From Flavobacterium sandaracinum (GTDB lineage Bacteria; Bacteroidota; Bacteroidia; Flavobacteriales; Flavobacteriaceae): a DNA stretch of 64,000 nucleotides. Positions within the stretch are counted from its first letter, which is position 1. Each line of letters begins with the position of its first letter. Position numbers and translations under genes: made by a program. Below are positions 9,171 to 17,773 of the stretch, piece after piece. Below the pieces are notes generated by a model. That model did no database searches, was not told the DNA's origin, and worked only from the letters and a program-made list of their open reading frames with translations. The stretch lies in assembly GCF_004349135.1 (NCBI RefSeq), contig NZ_SMFN01000003.1, forward strand, positions 186,001 through 250,000. The letters are read 5' to 3'.

Positions 9171-11591
9171 TTAATCAACAATCTTAAATCTATTCTTCCT
9201 TTCAAAATAAATCCCACCAATCAAAAGTATCAACATTACTATGGAGCTAATTAACGTAATTGTACTTCCAGTTTTTACGACTTCTGGTTCAAACTTAAAT
9301 TCAATCGTGTGTTTTCCTGCAGGAATTTGTAAGCCTCTTAAAACGTAATTCACTCTTATATGATCTAATTTTTTACCATCGATATAAGCATTCCAACCTT
9401 TTCCGTAATACATTTCAGAGAAAACGGCTAAACCTTCCTTTGCATTTTCCGATGCATATTTCAAATAATTAGGTTTGTAATTTTCTAAAATTATGGACGC
9501 TGCACTGTCTTTGGCGAAGGCCGTATTTTTAAGCTCAAAATCCTTACTATTTACAACCGCCACATTTTTAGAATCCAAACTATCTAACGCTTTCATCTCT
9601 TCATCAGCAGAGTTAACCAATATTACTTGACTTACAAACCAAGCATTTCCATTGGCATTTGGATTTGACGTTGGGAATTCTTTTCCTTCTTTATTGGTTT
9701 GAATCACATATTTAACATCCAGCATATTGAGGATTTCCATATTGTTATTAGCAATTTGGTAATCGAACAATTGCTGCATTCTTCTTGGTTTTACGGCGCT
9801 ATAACCACCAATAGATTTATGAAAATAGGAAGCTCTAGCACTAGATAAATTCCCTGAAACCTCAAAAACGCGATAATGGGAAGTGTCTTTTAGAATCTCA
9901 ACATCTGAAGGAGATTCCTGAAAAGGCACTTCAACTTGACTTCCGCTAACAAAATCTTTACCTGAAACATAGTTCTTGTCAACAAAAAACAAGTCAGAAA
10001 CCATCAATAATCCTACGATTATAATAGCAGTCCTTTGAGCAAATCTGTCCTTAATAGACAACCACAAAACTCCCGCAGTTAGTAAGATAAAGAAAGCAGA
10101 ACGCAATAAATCAGCACTGTATAAACTCATTCGGTCTAGCTTAAGTGCATTTACAAACTCAGGACCATAACTTTCTTGAAAATAAGCATCATTTCCGCCT
10201 GAAAAACTAAATAAGCTTTTGCTAAAGAACAAGATTACAATAATTCCAAAACCTAAAATAGCTGTTTCATACAAGGCTTTCCATTGTAATTTTTTATCTA
10301 GTAGAAAGAACGATTGCAATCCCATAATGGCCAAAACTGGAAAACACAATTCAAGAATAACTTGGATCGAAGATACCGCTCTGAACTTATTGTACATAGG
10401 AACATAATCGATGAAAAAGTCTGTCAATAAAGGGAAGTTCTTTCCCCAGGAAAGTAGTAATGCAACGACAGCTCCCGAAAGAAATACATATTTAATTTTG
10501 CGCTTATCGATAAATAAAGCCAAGATTCCTAAAAAGAAAACCACCACTCCAATATATGCCGGAGCTGCAACAATAGGCTGGTCGCCCCAATAGGTTGGCA
10601 TTCCTGAAACAAAGTCAACAGCTTGGTCTTCTGGAACACCCTTACCAATCATAAATTCGAACATATTGCTATTTCTCCCTACAGCTTCATTATTAGAACC
10701 ACCAAAAAGTCGTGGCGCAATCAAATTGAAACTTTCGGCGATTCCATAACTGTACTCTGTGATATAATCATGTGTCAGCGCACTGCTATTCGTATTCTTT
10801 GAACCATCAGGATTAAAACTCAATTCGCTTTTTCCACGAGTACTAAAATCTGCATATTCCGCTGTAGCCAATAAGTTCGTTGCATTTGCACCCAGCGCAA
10901 AAATTCCTCCAACCGCTAAAGTCACAAAAGAATACAACAACGATTTATACTCCTTTTCTTTAACTTGTTTATAAATAAAATAAGCAGAAAGTATCAGCAA
11001 GAAAATCAGTAGGTAATACGTCATTTGGAAGTGATTCGCATTGATTTCTAATGCTGTTGCAAAAAGTGTAATCAAACCTCCTAAAATATATTTTTTTTGA
11101 AAAACCAGAATAAATCCAGCAATAACAAGCGGCATATAAGCAATAGCATGCGCTTTGGCATTATGACCAACCCCGAGAATGATAATTAAATAAGTTGATA
11201 GTCCAAAGGCTAATGCACCGAAGAAGGCTTTCAAAGGATCCACTTTTAAAACGAGCATCAATCCATAAAATCCAAGAAAATACAAAAATAAGTAATCTGC
11301 AGGACGCGGTAAAAATCGCAATGCATCATCTAAAGCTCCAATATAATCATGTGGGTATTTTGCGCCCAATTGGTAGGTTGGCATTCCACCAAAAGCTGAA
11401 TTAGTCCAATAAGGTTCTATGTGATCCGTGGCTCTAAAGTCATTTTGCTCTTTGGCCATTCCAGTATATTGCACAATATCCGATTGGAAAATTTGTTTGC
11501 CCTGCAAAACAGGATAAAAATAAATAACAGAAACGAGTACAAAACCAAGTATGGCAAGGGCGTGCGGATAGAACTTATTTATTATTTTCAA
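9171..11591 (-). CDS. YfhO-family large membrane protein
   Basis: About 806 residues with roughly 12 membrane helices in the first two thirds, then a soluble C-terminal domain and a last helix (about residues 775-795) before RKNRFKIVD. Motifs such as TDHIEPYWTNSAFGGMPTYQ and SMYYGKGWNAYIDGK-like wording (SEMYYGKGWNAYIDGK) are typical of YfhO proteins, GT-C-like membrane proteins linked to glycosylation of wall or surface polymers. The start is placed at the TTG at 11591: a longer frame opens at a TTG at 11636, but that codon lies inside a promoter -7 element. Function in flavobacteria is not established. Confidence 0.85.
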   Translation of the reverse strand: MKIINKFYPHALAILGFVLVSVIYFYPVLQGKQIFQSDIVQYTGMAKEQNDFRATDHIEPYWTNSAFGGMPTYQLGAKYPHDYIGALDDALRFLPRPADYLFLYFLGFYGLMLVLKVDPLKAFFGALAFGLSTYLIIILGVGHNAKAHAIAYMPLVIAGFILVFQKKYILGGLITLFATALEINANHFQMTYYLLIFLLILSAYFIYKQVKEKEYKSLLYSFVTLAVGGIFALGANATNLLATAEYADFSTRGKSELSFNPDGSKNTNSSALTHDYITEYSYGIAESFNLIAPRLFGGSNNEAVGRNSNMFEFMIGKGVPEDQAVDFVSGMPTYWGDQPIVAAPAYIGVVVFFLGILALFIDKRKIKYVFLSGAVVALLLSWGKNFPLLTDFFIDYVPMYNKFRAVSSIQVILELCFPVLAIMGLQSFFLLDKKLQWKALYETAILGFGIIVILFFSKSLFSFSGGNDAYFQESYGPEFVNALKLDRMSLYSADLLRSAFFILLTAGVLWLSIKDRFAQRTAIIIVGLLMVSDLFFVDKNYVSGKDFVSGSQVEVPFQESPSDVEILKDTSHYRVFEVSGNLSSARASYFHKSIGGYSAVKPRRMQQLFDYQIANNNMEILNMLDVKYVIQTNKEGKEFPTSNPNANGNAWFVSQVILVNSADEEMKALDSLDSKNVAVVNSKDFELKNTAFAKDSAASIILENYKPNYLKYASENAKEGLAVFSEMYYGKGWNAYIDGKKLDHIRVNYVLRGLQIPAGKHTIEFKFEPEVVKTGSTITLISSIVMLILLIGGIYFERKNRFKIVD

Positions 11592-11633
11592 TTTAAAAAA
11601 GTTTGGATTAGAATAAAAACCTGCAAATAACGA

Positions 11634-11661
11634 CAAATTTAATCTATTTCTTCATAATCAA
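11634..11661 (-). promoter_or_regulatory. Promoter of the YfhO-family gene
   Basis: On the minus strand, TTG (11661-11659), a 17-nt spacer and TAAATTTG (11641-11634) match the Bacteroidetes consensus. It overlaps the 3' end of the DUF4834 gene and sets the likely start of the YfhO gene at 11591. Confidence 0.6.
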
Positions 11662-11908
11662 CGTAATCTCCCACTTTTTTGGTTTCGCGCGGTTTTTTGA
11701 CATTCTCCGAATTGTATATTATTTCATCTTTACTTTGGGAATTATTCCATGTATTTTGTTGTTGCTGTTGCATCTTTTGCCCTGCTTTTTCTACAACTTT
11801 TTTTACGATTAATGGCAGAAATAATTTTGCCAAAAACCTAAAAATATAATAGAAAGCGATCATATAAAATAGTGCTTTTATAAAACCAGTAAAGGAAGCT
11901 GTTTGCAT
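11639..11908 (-). CDS. DUF4834 family protein
   Basis: 89 residues from the ATG at 11908. One membrane helix (about residues 8-34, IKALFYMIAFYYIFRFLAKL) is followed by a glutamine-rich linker (five Gln) and an acidic tail ending VGDYVDYEEID, the usual layout of DUF4834 proteins in Flavobacteriia. A longer frame to 12010 reads into poor sequence and is not used. Directly upstream of the YfhO gene, whose promoter overlaps its stop. Function unknown. Confidence 0.75.
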   Translation of the reverse strand: MQTASFTGFIKALFYMIAFYYIFRFLAKLFLPLIVKKVVEKAGQKMQQQQQNTWNNSQSKDEIIYNSENVKKPRETKKVGDYVDYEEID

Positions 11909-12030
11909 AAATGTATAATTTTTTTCAAAATTAATAAATCCAACGCTCAAAATTAAAATATCATTCTTAAATAAATAATAAAATATAGTACATTTGAAAA
12001 GCGTTGTCACTTTTTAATTAAAATACTACT

Positions 12031-12966
12031 ATGCAAAAAATAAAAATGGTACTTGCCACAATTCTATTAACAATTCCAAGCATTCATTATGGACAACATA
12101 CTGATCAAATCAACTCTAATAGACCCGGCGAAACTATGTCTGCTTATTCCGTTGGAAAGTCAGTCATTCAAATAGAAACAGGCCTTTATGCAATCAAACA
12201 AAAACATAGTCTACTAAATTATGATGCTAATGGTTTTGGAATTGATGCTACACTACGCTGGGGATTATTCATGGAAAGGCTCGAATTGATAGCAGACATA
12301 CAATACCAAAACGAGAAATACAATGCGTTATTTAACAACTCGAATATTGCGGACTTCAAACAGACTGTTTTAGGAGCCAAGTTTTTACTTTACGACCCTT
12401 TTAAAAACTATGAGAAAAAAGTCAATATTTATAGCTGGAAAGCCAATAGAAAATTCAATTGGCGCCAATTACTTCCTGCAGTTTCTTTATTTGCTGGAGC
12501 TAATTTTACAATGGCAGATAACCCTTACGCGTTTTCTCCAGAAGCCAGCATATCGCCAAAAATCATGTTGATCACCCAAAATCACTTTGGCGATGGCAAA
12601 TGGGTTTTTGTGACTAACATCATTGCAGACTATGTAACGACCGATTTTCCAAGTTATGGCTACGTAGTAACATTAACACGAGGATTTAATGACAAATGGT
12701 CTGGATTTGTGGAAAACCAAGGATTTAAAAGTGATTTTTATAGCGATGCCATCGTTCGTGGAGGCGCTGCTTATTTAATAAACAAAGATCTGCAAATTGA
12801 TGCGTCTATAAGCACAAGCCTGAAGGACACACCCTCTATCGTTTATGGAGGAATTGGTTTTTCTTGGCGCTATGATGCTAATTATAAAGAAGTCCGCGTA
12901 AATATTGACTCAGGTGATTCAGGAGAAAAAGCTGAGAAAAGAGCCAAAAAGACAAAAAAAGGATAA
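12031..12966 (+). CDS. Outer-membrane transporter-like protein (phenol-degradation MetA-like)
   Basis: 311 residues with a signal peptide (MVLATILLTIPSIHYGQ). NSNRPGETMSAYSVGKSVIQIE is the typical opening of the PF13557-type proteins annotated as putative transporters. Alternating hydrophobic beta strands run to the end, and a short basic/acidic tail (EKAEKRAKKTKKG) is unusual for a barrel end. Probably a beta-barrel in the outer membrane. The substrate is not inferable. 22 nt upstream of the GNAT-like gene, so probably co-transcribed with it. Confidence 0.7.
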   Translation: MQKIKMVLATILLTIPSIHYGQHTDQINSNRPGETMSAYSVGKSVIQIETGLYAIKQKHSLLNYDANGFGIDATLRWGLFMERLELIADIQYQNEKYNALFNNSNIADFKQTVLGAKFLLYDPFKNYEKKVNIYSWKANRKFNWRQLLPAVSLFAGANFTMADNPYAFSPEASISPKIMLITQNHFGDGKWVFVTNIIADYVTTDFPSYGYVVTLTRGFNDKWSGFVENQGFKSDFYSDAIVRGGAAYLINKDLQIDASISTSLKDTPSIVYGGIGFSWRYDANYKEVRVNIDSGDSGEKAEKRAKKTKKG

Positions 12967-12987
12967 TATAGAATTTCAAGAAATACC

Positions 12988-14109
12988 ATGATTACAATAA
13001 AAGAAGCGATTACGAAAAGTGAATTAACAGCGTACATAAAATTTCCTTTTTCATTATATAAAGACAACAAATATTGGGTTCCACCTATTATTGCTGACGA
13101 ATTAGAAACCTTTGATAAAACAAAAAATCCTGCTTTTGAAGATGCCGAAGCTTATTTTTTCCTAGCCTACAAAGACAATTTAATTGTAGGGCGAATTGCA
13201 GCAATAATAAATTGGAAAGAAGTTAAAAATCAACAAAAAATGAAAGTTCGTTTTGGTTGGTTTGATACCATTGACGATATTGAGGTAACAAAAGCATTAC
13301 TTGAAAAAGTGTACGAATTGGGACGAAAAAACAAATTAGAATATGTTGAAGGCCCAATGGGGTTTTCAAACTTAGACAAAGTTGGTGTGCTAACTGAAGG
13401 TTTTGAAGAAATTGGAACCATGATCACTTGGTATAATCATTCGTATTATGCAGATCATTTTGAAAAACTGGGTTACATCAAAGAGAAAGAATATATTGAA
13501 AGTAAATTTCCTTTTGCCAATGTAAAACCGGAATTCTTCAAGAAAGCCAATGATCTAGTGAAGAAAAGATATCAATTAGCGCCATTAAATTTTAAAACCA
13601 CTAAAGAAATAATGCCGCATGTGGATAAAATGTTTGATTTATTCAATGAATCTTATGCTTCGTTATCCTCTTTTGTAGCCATATCAGATACCCAAAAAGA
13701 ATATTTCAAGAAAAACTACATCAGCTTTATCAACCCCGAATATGTCAAATTCGTAGAGGACAAAGACCATAATATTGTAGCTTTCAGTATCGTAATGCCT
13801 GATTTTGCGGAAGCTTTAAAAAAATCGAAAGGAAAATTATTTCCTTTTGGATTTTTGCATTTGCTAAGGGCTAAAAAGCAAAGTAAAAGTGTGATTTTTT
13901 ATTTAATTGGTGTTCATCCTGACTATCAAAACAAGGCGGTTACCGCAATCATTTTCAATGAATATTACGAAACCTTCACTGAAAAGGGAATTATAAACTG
14001 TTTCAGAACGCCTGAACTAGCTGACAATGCAGCTAGTATCAACTTATGGAAGCATTTTGCTCCAGTGATTCACAAACGAAGATGTACTTTTCGGAAAGAA
14101 TTATTGTAG
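12988..14109 (+). CDS. GNAT-like N-acetyltransferase family protein
   Basis: 373 residues. The N-terminal part has YFFLAYKDNLIVGRIAAIIN (about 51-71), the core beta strands of a GNAT fold. The C-terminal part contains IGVHPDYQNKAVTAIIF, which resembles the acetyl-CoA-binding V-H-P-x-Y-Q-x-(K)-G/A motif. The family is widespread in Flavobacteriia and sometimes labelled GTP cyclohydrolase by transfer, for which I see no support. Substrate unknown. An intrinsic terminator follows 12 nt after the stop. Confidence 0.75.
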   Translation: MITIKEAITKSELTAYIKFPFSLYKDNKYWVPPIIADELETFDKTKNPAFEDAEAYFFLAYKDNLIVGRIAAIINWKEVKNQQKMKVRFGWFDTIDDIEVTKALLEKVYELGRKNKLEYVEGPMGFSNLDKVGVLTEGFEEIGTMITWYNHSYYADHFEKLGYIKEKEYIESKFPFANVKPEFFKKANDLVKKRYQLAPLNFKTTKEIMPHVDKMFDLFNESYASLSSFVAISDTQKEYFKKNYISFINPEYVKFVEDKDHNIVAFSIVMPDFAEALKKSKGKLFPFGFLHLLRAKKQSKSVIFYLIGVHPDYQNKAVTAIIFNEYYETFTEKGIINCFRTPELADNAASINLWKHFAPVIHKRRCTFRKELL

Positions 14110-14120
14110 AACTAGAGATA

Positions 14121-14147
14121 AAATCCCATTTGCCGATGGGATTTTTT
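14121..14147 (+). terminator. Intrinsic terminator of the GNAT-like gene
   Basis: AAATCCCAT and ATGGGATTT pair perfectly around a 6-nt loop, followed by a T run. Confidence 0.8.
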
Positions 14148-14234
14148 GATTCTATTTTCTATTTTGGCTTGCTCTAGCCTAAAAAGGTTTCGAGTGAAAA
14201 TTCACTCTTGACAAAATACTTTTTACATCGAATT

Positions 14235-14597
14235 TTAATTGTTTGTGTCTTTGAAAATTCCATTTCCCATAGCCTCTTCAATAATGTATCCATTACCCTC
14301 TAAATACGTATTCCCGTCTTTCAAGAAAAAAACCTGTCAAACGGATGAAATAACTTCAAACATAAAGGCGTAGTCGGCAAGAAGCGTACGGGCTTTTAAT
14401 TTTCCAGATACTACCTGATTTCCCTCAATCGTCAGATTCATCAAAATGGTATCTTTTTAGTTACTACTATAAAATTGCTCAGCAACAGGCTCTTCAATAT
14501 CTATTTTTTCTGGAGTTATTTCAGTTCCTTTTTCTTAAGTCTAAGAAATGGGAACACTCACCAAAGCGAAAACTGAAAAAAAAATTACTTTTCTAAT
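14235..14597 (-). pseudogene. Small secreted-protein pseudogene broken by four nonsense codons
   Basis: One continuous minus-strand frame of 121 codons encodes a credible small exported protein: hydrophobic leader RKVIFFSVFALVSVPIS, then an acidic region (GTEITPEKIDIEEPVAEQF), then KLKARTLLADYAFMFEV and LKDGNTYLEGNGYIIEEA. It is interrupted by in-frame stops at codons 19 (TAG), 21 (TAA), 47 (TAA) and 87 (TGA), and the first codon is ATT where ATG would be expected. No frameshift is needed. Family not recognised. The frame ends at a TAA at 14235-14237. Confidence 0.65.
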
Positions 14598-14650
14598 GTT
14601 AGTATTTAAAATTCTAATAAAAATAGATTGTTTCCATTAGATTAAAACCA

Positions 14651-14689
14651 AAAAAAATCTCAGTCGCCGTGACGAATGAGATTTTTTTG
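14651..14689 (-). terminator. Intrinsic terminator of the alpha-oxoamine synthase gene
   Basis: On the minus strand, AATCTCA and TGAGATT pair, with an inner TCG/CGA stem, then eight T. It lies 60 nt after the stop at 14749. Confidence 0.75.
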
Positions 14690-14748
14690 AATTATAATTC
14701 TTCCTATTAATGCCCCGTATTCCTAGGACGAAAAGAGTATTTGTTGGA

Positions 14749-16011
14749 CTATGCGTCTAAATCAACTGTAGTTCGAGATGCAATTTCTTTGTAAGTACCA
14801 TTTTCTAATTTTTCACGAATCGCTTCAAAGGCAGTAAGAGTTTCCTCTACATCTGATAACGTATGAGAGGTGGTAGGAATCATTCTCAACAAGATAATTC
14901 CTTTTGGAATCACTGGATAGATTACAATAGATAAGAAAATACCATAATTCTCTCTCAAATCGTTTACCATAATCATTGCTTCTGGCACACTTCCCTCAAG
15001 ATATACAGGAGTCACACACGTATTTGTATCTCCAATATTAAAGTTACGTTCTCTCAATCCGTTTTGCAATGCATTCACATTTTCCCACAATTTATCTTTT
15101 AATTCTGGGTGATTGCGCAACAATTCTAAACGCTTCAACGAACCAATTGTTTGAATCATTGGTAATGCCTTAGCAAACATTTGGGAACGCAAATTGTATT
15201 TCAAATAGTCAATAATGTCTTTATCAGCAGCAATAAAAGCACCAATGTTAGCCATCGATTTTGCAAAAGTAGAGAAATAAACATCTATTCCATCTTGACA
15301 ACCTTGCTCCTCACCTGCTCCAGCTCCCGTTTTTCCAAGTGTCCCAAAACCGTGTGCATCATCAACCAATAAACGGAAATTATATTTTTCCTTCATGGCA
15401 ACAATTTCTTTCAATTTCCCTTGTTGTCCGCGCATTCCAAAAACACCTTCTGTAATAAAAAGAATTCCTCCTCCAGTTACTTCAGCTAATTTTGTAGCAC
15501 GTTGCAAGTTTTTTTCCATACTAGCAAGGTCATTGTGTCGGTATGTAAAACGTTTACCCATGTGCAAACGAACTCCGTCAATAATACAAGCATGCGCATC
15601 AACATCGTATACAATTACATCATTTTTTGTTGCCAAAGCATCAATTGTAGACATAATTCCTTGGTATCCAAAATTCAACAAATAGGCTGATTCTTTCATT
15701 ACAAAAGCCGCCAATTCATTTTCTAATTGCTCATGGTATTTAGTGTGACCACTCATCATACGGGCTCCCATTGGGTAAGCTGCGCCGTATTGTGCTGCTG
15801 CTTCCGTATCTGCTTTACGTACTTCAGGGTGATTAGCAAGCCCTAAATAGTCATTCAAACTCCAATTTAAAATATCTTTTCCACCAAACTGCATTCTTGG
15901 ACCCAACTCACCTTCTAATTTAGGAAAAACAAAATAACCTTCAGCTTGTGAAGCCCATTTTCCTAATGGTCCTTTATTGTTTTGAATCCTTTCGAATAAA
16001 TCTTTTACCAT
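14749..16011 (-). CDS. Alpha-oxoamine synthase (serine palmitoyltransferase or cysteate acyltransferase type)
   Basis: 420 residues, PLP-dependent fold type I. Visible signatures are NDYLGLANHPEV, the glycine-rich turn GYQGIMSTIDAL, DDAHGFGTLGKTG and STFAKSMANIGAF, where the lysine of FAKS forms the PLP aldimine. Members condense an amino acid with an acyl thioester: serine palmitoyltransferase (sphingolipids), cysteate acyltransferase (sulfonolipids, known in Flavobacterium), or glycine acyltransferases. Close relatives in flavobacteria make the gliding-associated sulfonolipids, so I lean to that, without proof. A TATTTTTG element at 16048-16055 (minus) is a likely promoter. It is the last gene before the decayed island. 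Confidence 0.85.
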   Translation of the reverse strand: MVKDLFERIQNNKGPLGKWASQAEGYFVFPKLEGELGPRMQFGGKDILNWSLNDYLGLANHPEVRKADTEAAAQYGAAYPMGARMMSGHTKYHEQLENELAAFVMKESAYLLNFGYQGIMSTIDALATKNDVIVYDVDAHACIIDGVRLHMGKRFTYRHNDLASMEKNLQRATKLAEVTGGGILFITEGVFGMRGQQGKLKEIVAMKEKYNFRLLVDDAHGFGTLGKTGAGAGEEQGCQDGIDVYFSTFAKSMANIGAFIAADKDIIDYLKYNLRSQMFAKALPMIQTIGSLKRLELLRNHPELKDKLWENVNALQNGLRERNFNIGDTNTCVTPVYLEGSVPEAMIMVNDLRENYGIFLSIVIYPVIPKGIILLRMIPTTSHTLSDVEETLTAFEAIREKLENGTYKEIASRTTVDLDA

Positions 16012-16055
16012 AATATATCAAGTAATAATTTTAATTTTAAGAAGTTGCAAAAATA

Positions 16056-16943
16056 ATTATTTAAATTTTATAAAGGACTTGAAAGTAAATTTATTTTTCA
16101 GCTGTTTACGAATCTCTAATTCACAATAAACCTTGTTGCACTCTAATCGTCAAATGAACAAAAAAAACACTACAAAAATAAAAAAAATTGCATCTTAGGA
16201 AGAATTAAAAATCAATAAGAAATTTCTATCTAATTGAAAATAATCGATTTTCGGTCTTGAGTAGAATTTACAAATTGTTTGTACTAAAAAGTCGACTATA
16301 ATCCTTTCTTTACCGCGGATCATCAAATTTTAAGTTTTCTCATGCATACAATTGTGGCAACAATTACAGAACATCTTATAAAACTATTTTTTAGACAAAA
16401 ATTAAATATATTTACGAATCAGCACTGGTGTTTTGAAAATTATAAACTGCAAAGATCTCTTTGACCTCATCGACATCAAATTAATTTCTTTCCTTTAATT
16501 AGATTCGCATGCATACACGGTTCAGAGTTTATAACAGAAGTTAATTAGTTGAACGGAGTATTAGTTACAAGTTGCACCTCCCAAAAAGAATCAAACCAAA
16601 TTCTACTCAAGACTTCTGAAAAGCAAATTTGGAGTTAATAATATCCGATAAAAACTTCTATTAACATTTACAGCTCTGTGATGAACCATTTTCTAGATGA
16701 TTTAAAAAAAAGATAAAGCTTAATCCAATTTTTTAAAAGTTTCAGAATTTCAAACAAGCTTTACATTTAGCAAGTGATTTTAAAAAACAAAATAGCTCAC
16801 AAAACCTTTACAGCACTTTTAAAAGTTAGCCTGTATCAGGATTAACAGCTTATTGACTCGCATTCACGGTGAGCTTCTTGTAGTAACGATATAATCGACA
16901 ATATAGCAACATAAAAAACAAATAAGCTTTAAAAATATTCTAT
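16056..16943. other. Gene-free, probably decayed DNA
   Basis: No intact gene is seen in about 890 bp. A short frame at 16549-16638 reads like a lipoprotein leader fragment (VLVTSCTSQKES). After a +1 shift, downstream sequence reads as amphipathic helices (FQNFKQALHLASDFKKQN, about 16741-16800) with several stops. This may be a remnant of one gene, but the evidence is compositional only. No terminator or repeat is evident. Confidence 0.35.
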
Positions 16944-16951
16944 TATCTTTG
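16944..16951 (+). promoter_or_regulatory. -7 element before the NYN-LOTUS gene
   Basis: TATCTTTG matches TAnnTTTG and lies 24 nt before the ATG at 16976. It overlaps an in-frame TTG at 16949, which therefore cannot be the start. Confidence 0.55.
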
Positions 16952-16975
16952 ACTTCTATTTCAATACTTGAACTC

Positions 16976-17773
16976 ATGTCACAAGATACAAAAGAATTAA
17001 AATTAGCCGTTCTCATTGATGCTGATAATGTTCCGTACAGCAATGTAAAAGGAATGATGGAAGAAATTGCTAAATTTGGAACACCAACCACTAAGCGCAT
17101 CTATGCCGATTGGACCAAACCAAATGCAGGTGGCTGGAAAAGTGTATTATTAGAACACGCCATTACACCTATTCAACAATACAGCTATACCGTGGGTAAA
17201 AACTCGTCGGATTCAGCGATGATTATTGACGCTATGGACTTGTTATATTCAGATAAAGTAGACGGTTTTTGTATTGTTTCTAGTGATTCTGATTTTACGC
17301 GACTAGCCATTCGTTTGAGAGAATCAGGAATGAAAGTTATTGGAATTGGAGAGAAAAAAACACCTAATTCTTTTATAGTTGCTTGTGACCGATTTATTTA
17401 CATCGAAGTTTTAGACGGCGCTATTCAGAAAAAAGCAAAAAAACGTTCTGCAGACACTATAAAACCCGCTGGAAAACCGGCTGGGAAAACAGTTGAAAAA
17501 CCGATAGAAAAATCATTGAGTAAAATAGATACTGAAACCATTGAATTGATTGAAACCACCATAGAAGATATTTGCGATGATGATGGATGGGCATTTCTTG
17601 GTGATGTCGGAAACCTCATCGTTAAGAGAAAACCCGAATTTGATCCTAGAAATTATGGTTTTATAAAATTAACTCCAATGCTAAAATCATTAACTGATAT
17701 CTTAGAAATAGACGAACGAGAATCTGAAAAAAAAGGAATCAAACATGTTTATGTTCGATTGCGCTTCAGCTAA
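16976..17773 (+). CDS. NYN (PIN-like nuclease) domain protein with C-terminal LOTUS/OST-HTH domain
   Basis: 265 residues. The NYN/LabA-like domain covers about 10-145: LAVLIDADNVPYSNV gives the first metal-binding Asp pair, SSDSAMIIDAMDLLY the second acidic cluster, and IVSSDSDFTRLAIRLRESG the third. These are the acidic residues of the PIN-like active site. A Lys/Pro-rich linker follows (about 150-190). The C-terminal 70 residues (ETTIEDICDDDGWAFLGDVGN to the end) look like an OST-HTH/LOTUS fold. A ribonuclease role is inferred from the family; the target is unknown. Its stop overlaps the stop of the convergent histidine kinase. Confidence 0.85.
   Translation: MSQDTKELKLAVLIDADNVPYSNVKGMMEEIAKFGTPTTKRIYADWTKPNAGGWKSVLLEHAITPIQQYSYTVGKNSSDSAMIIDAMDLLYSDKVDGFCIVSSDSDFTRLAIRLRESGMKVIGIGEKKTPNSFIVACDRFIYIEVLDGAIQKKAKKRSADTIKPAGKPAGKTVEKPIEKSLSKIDTETIELIETTIEDICDDDGWAFLGDVGNLIVKRKPEFDPRNYGFIKLTPMLKSLTDILEIDERESEKKGIKHVYVRLRFS

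Noticed and set aside
16864..17100. A 78-residue minus-strand frame
   Set aside because: It overlaps the start and first conserved motif of the NYN-LOTUS gene and has no independent support.
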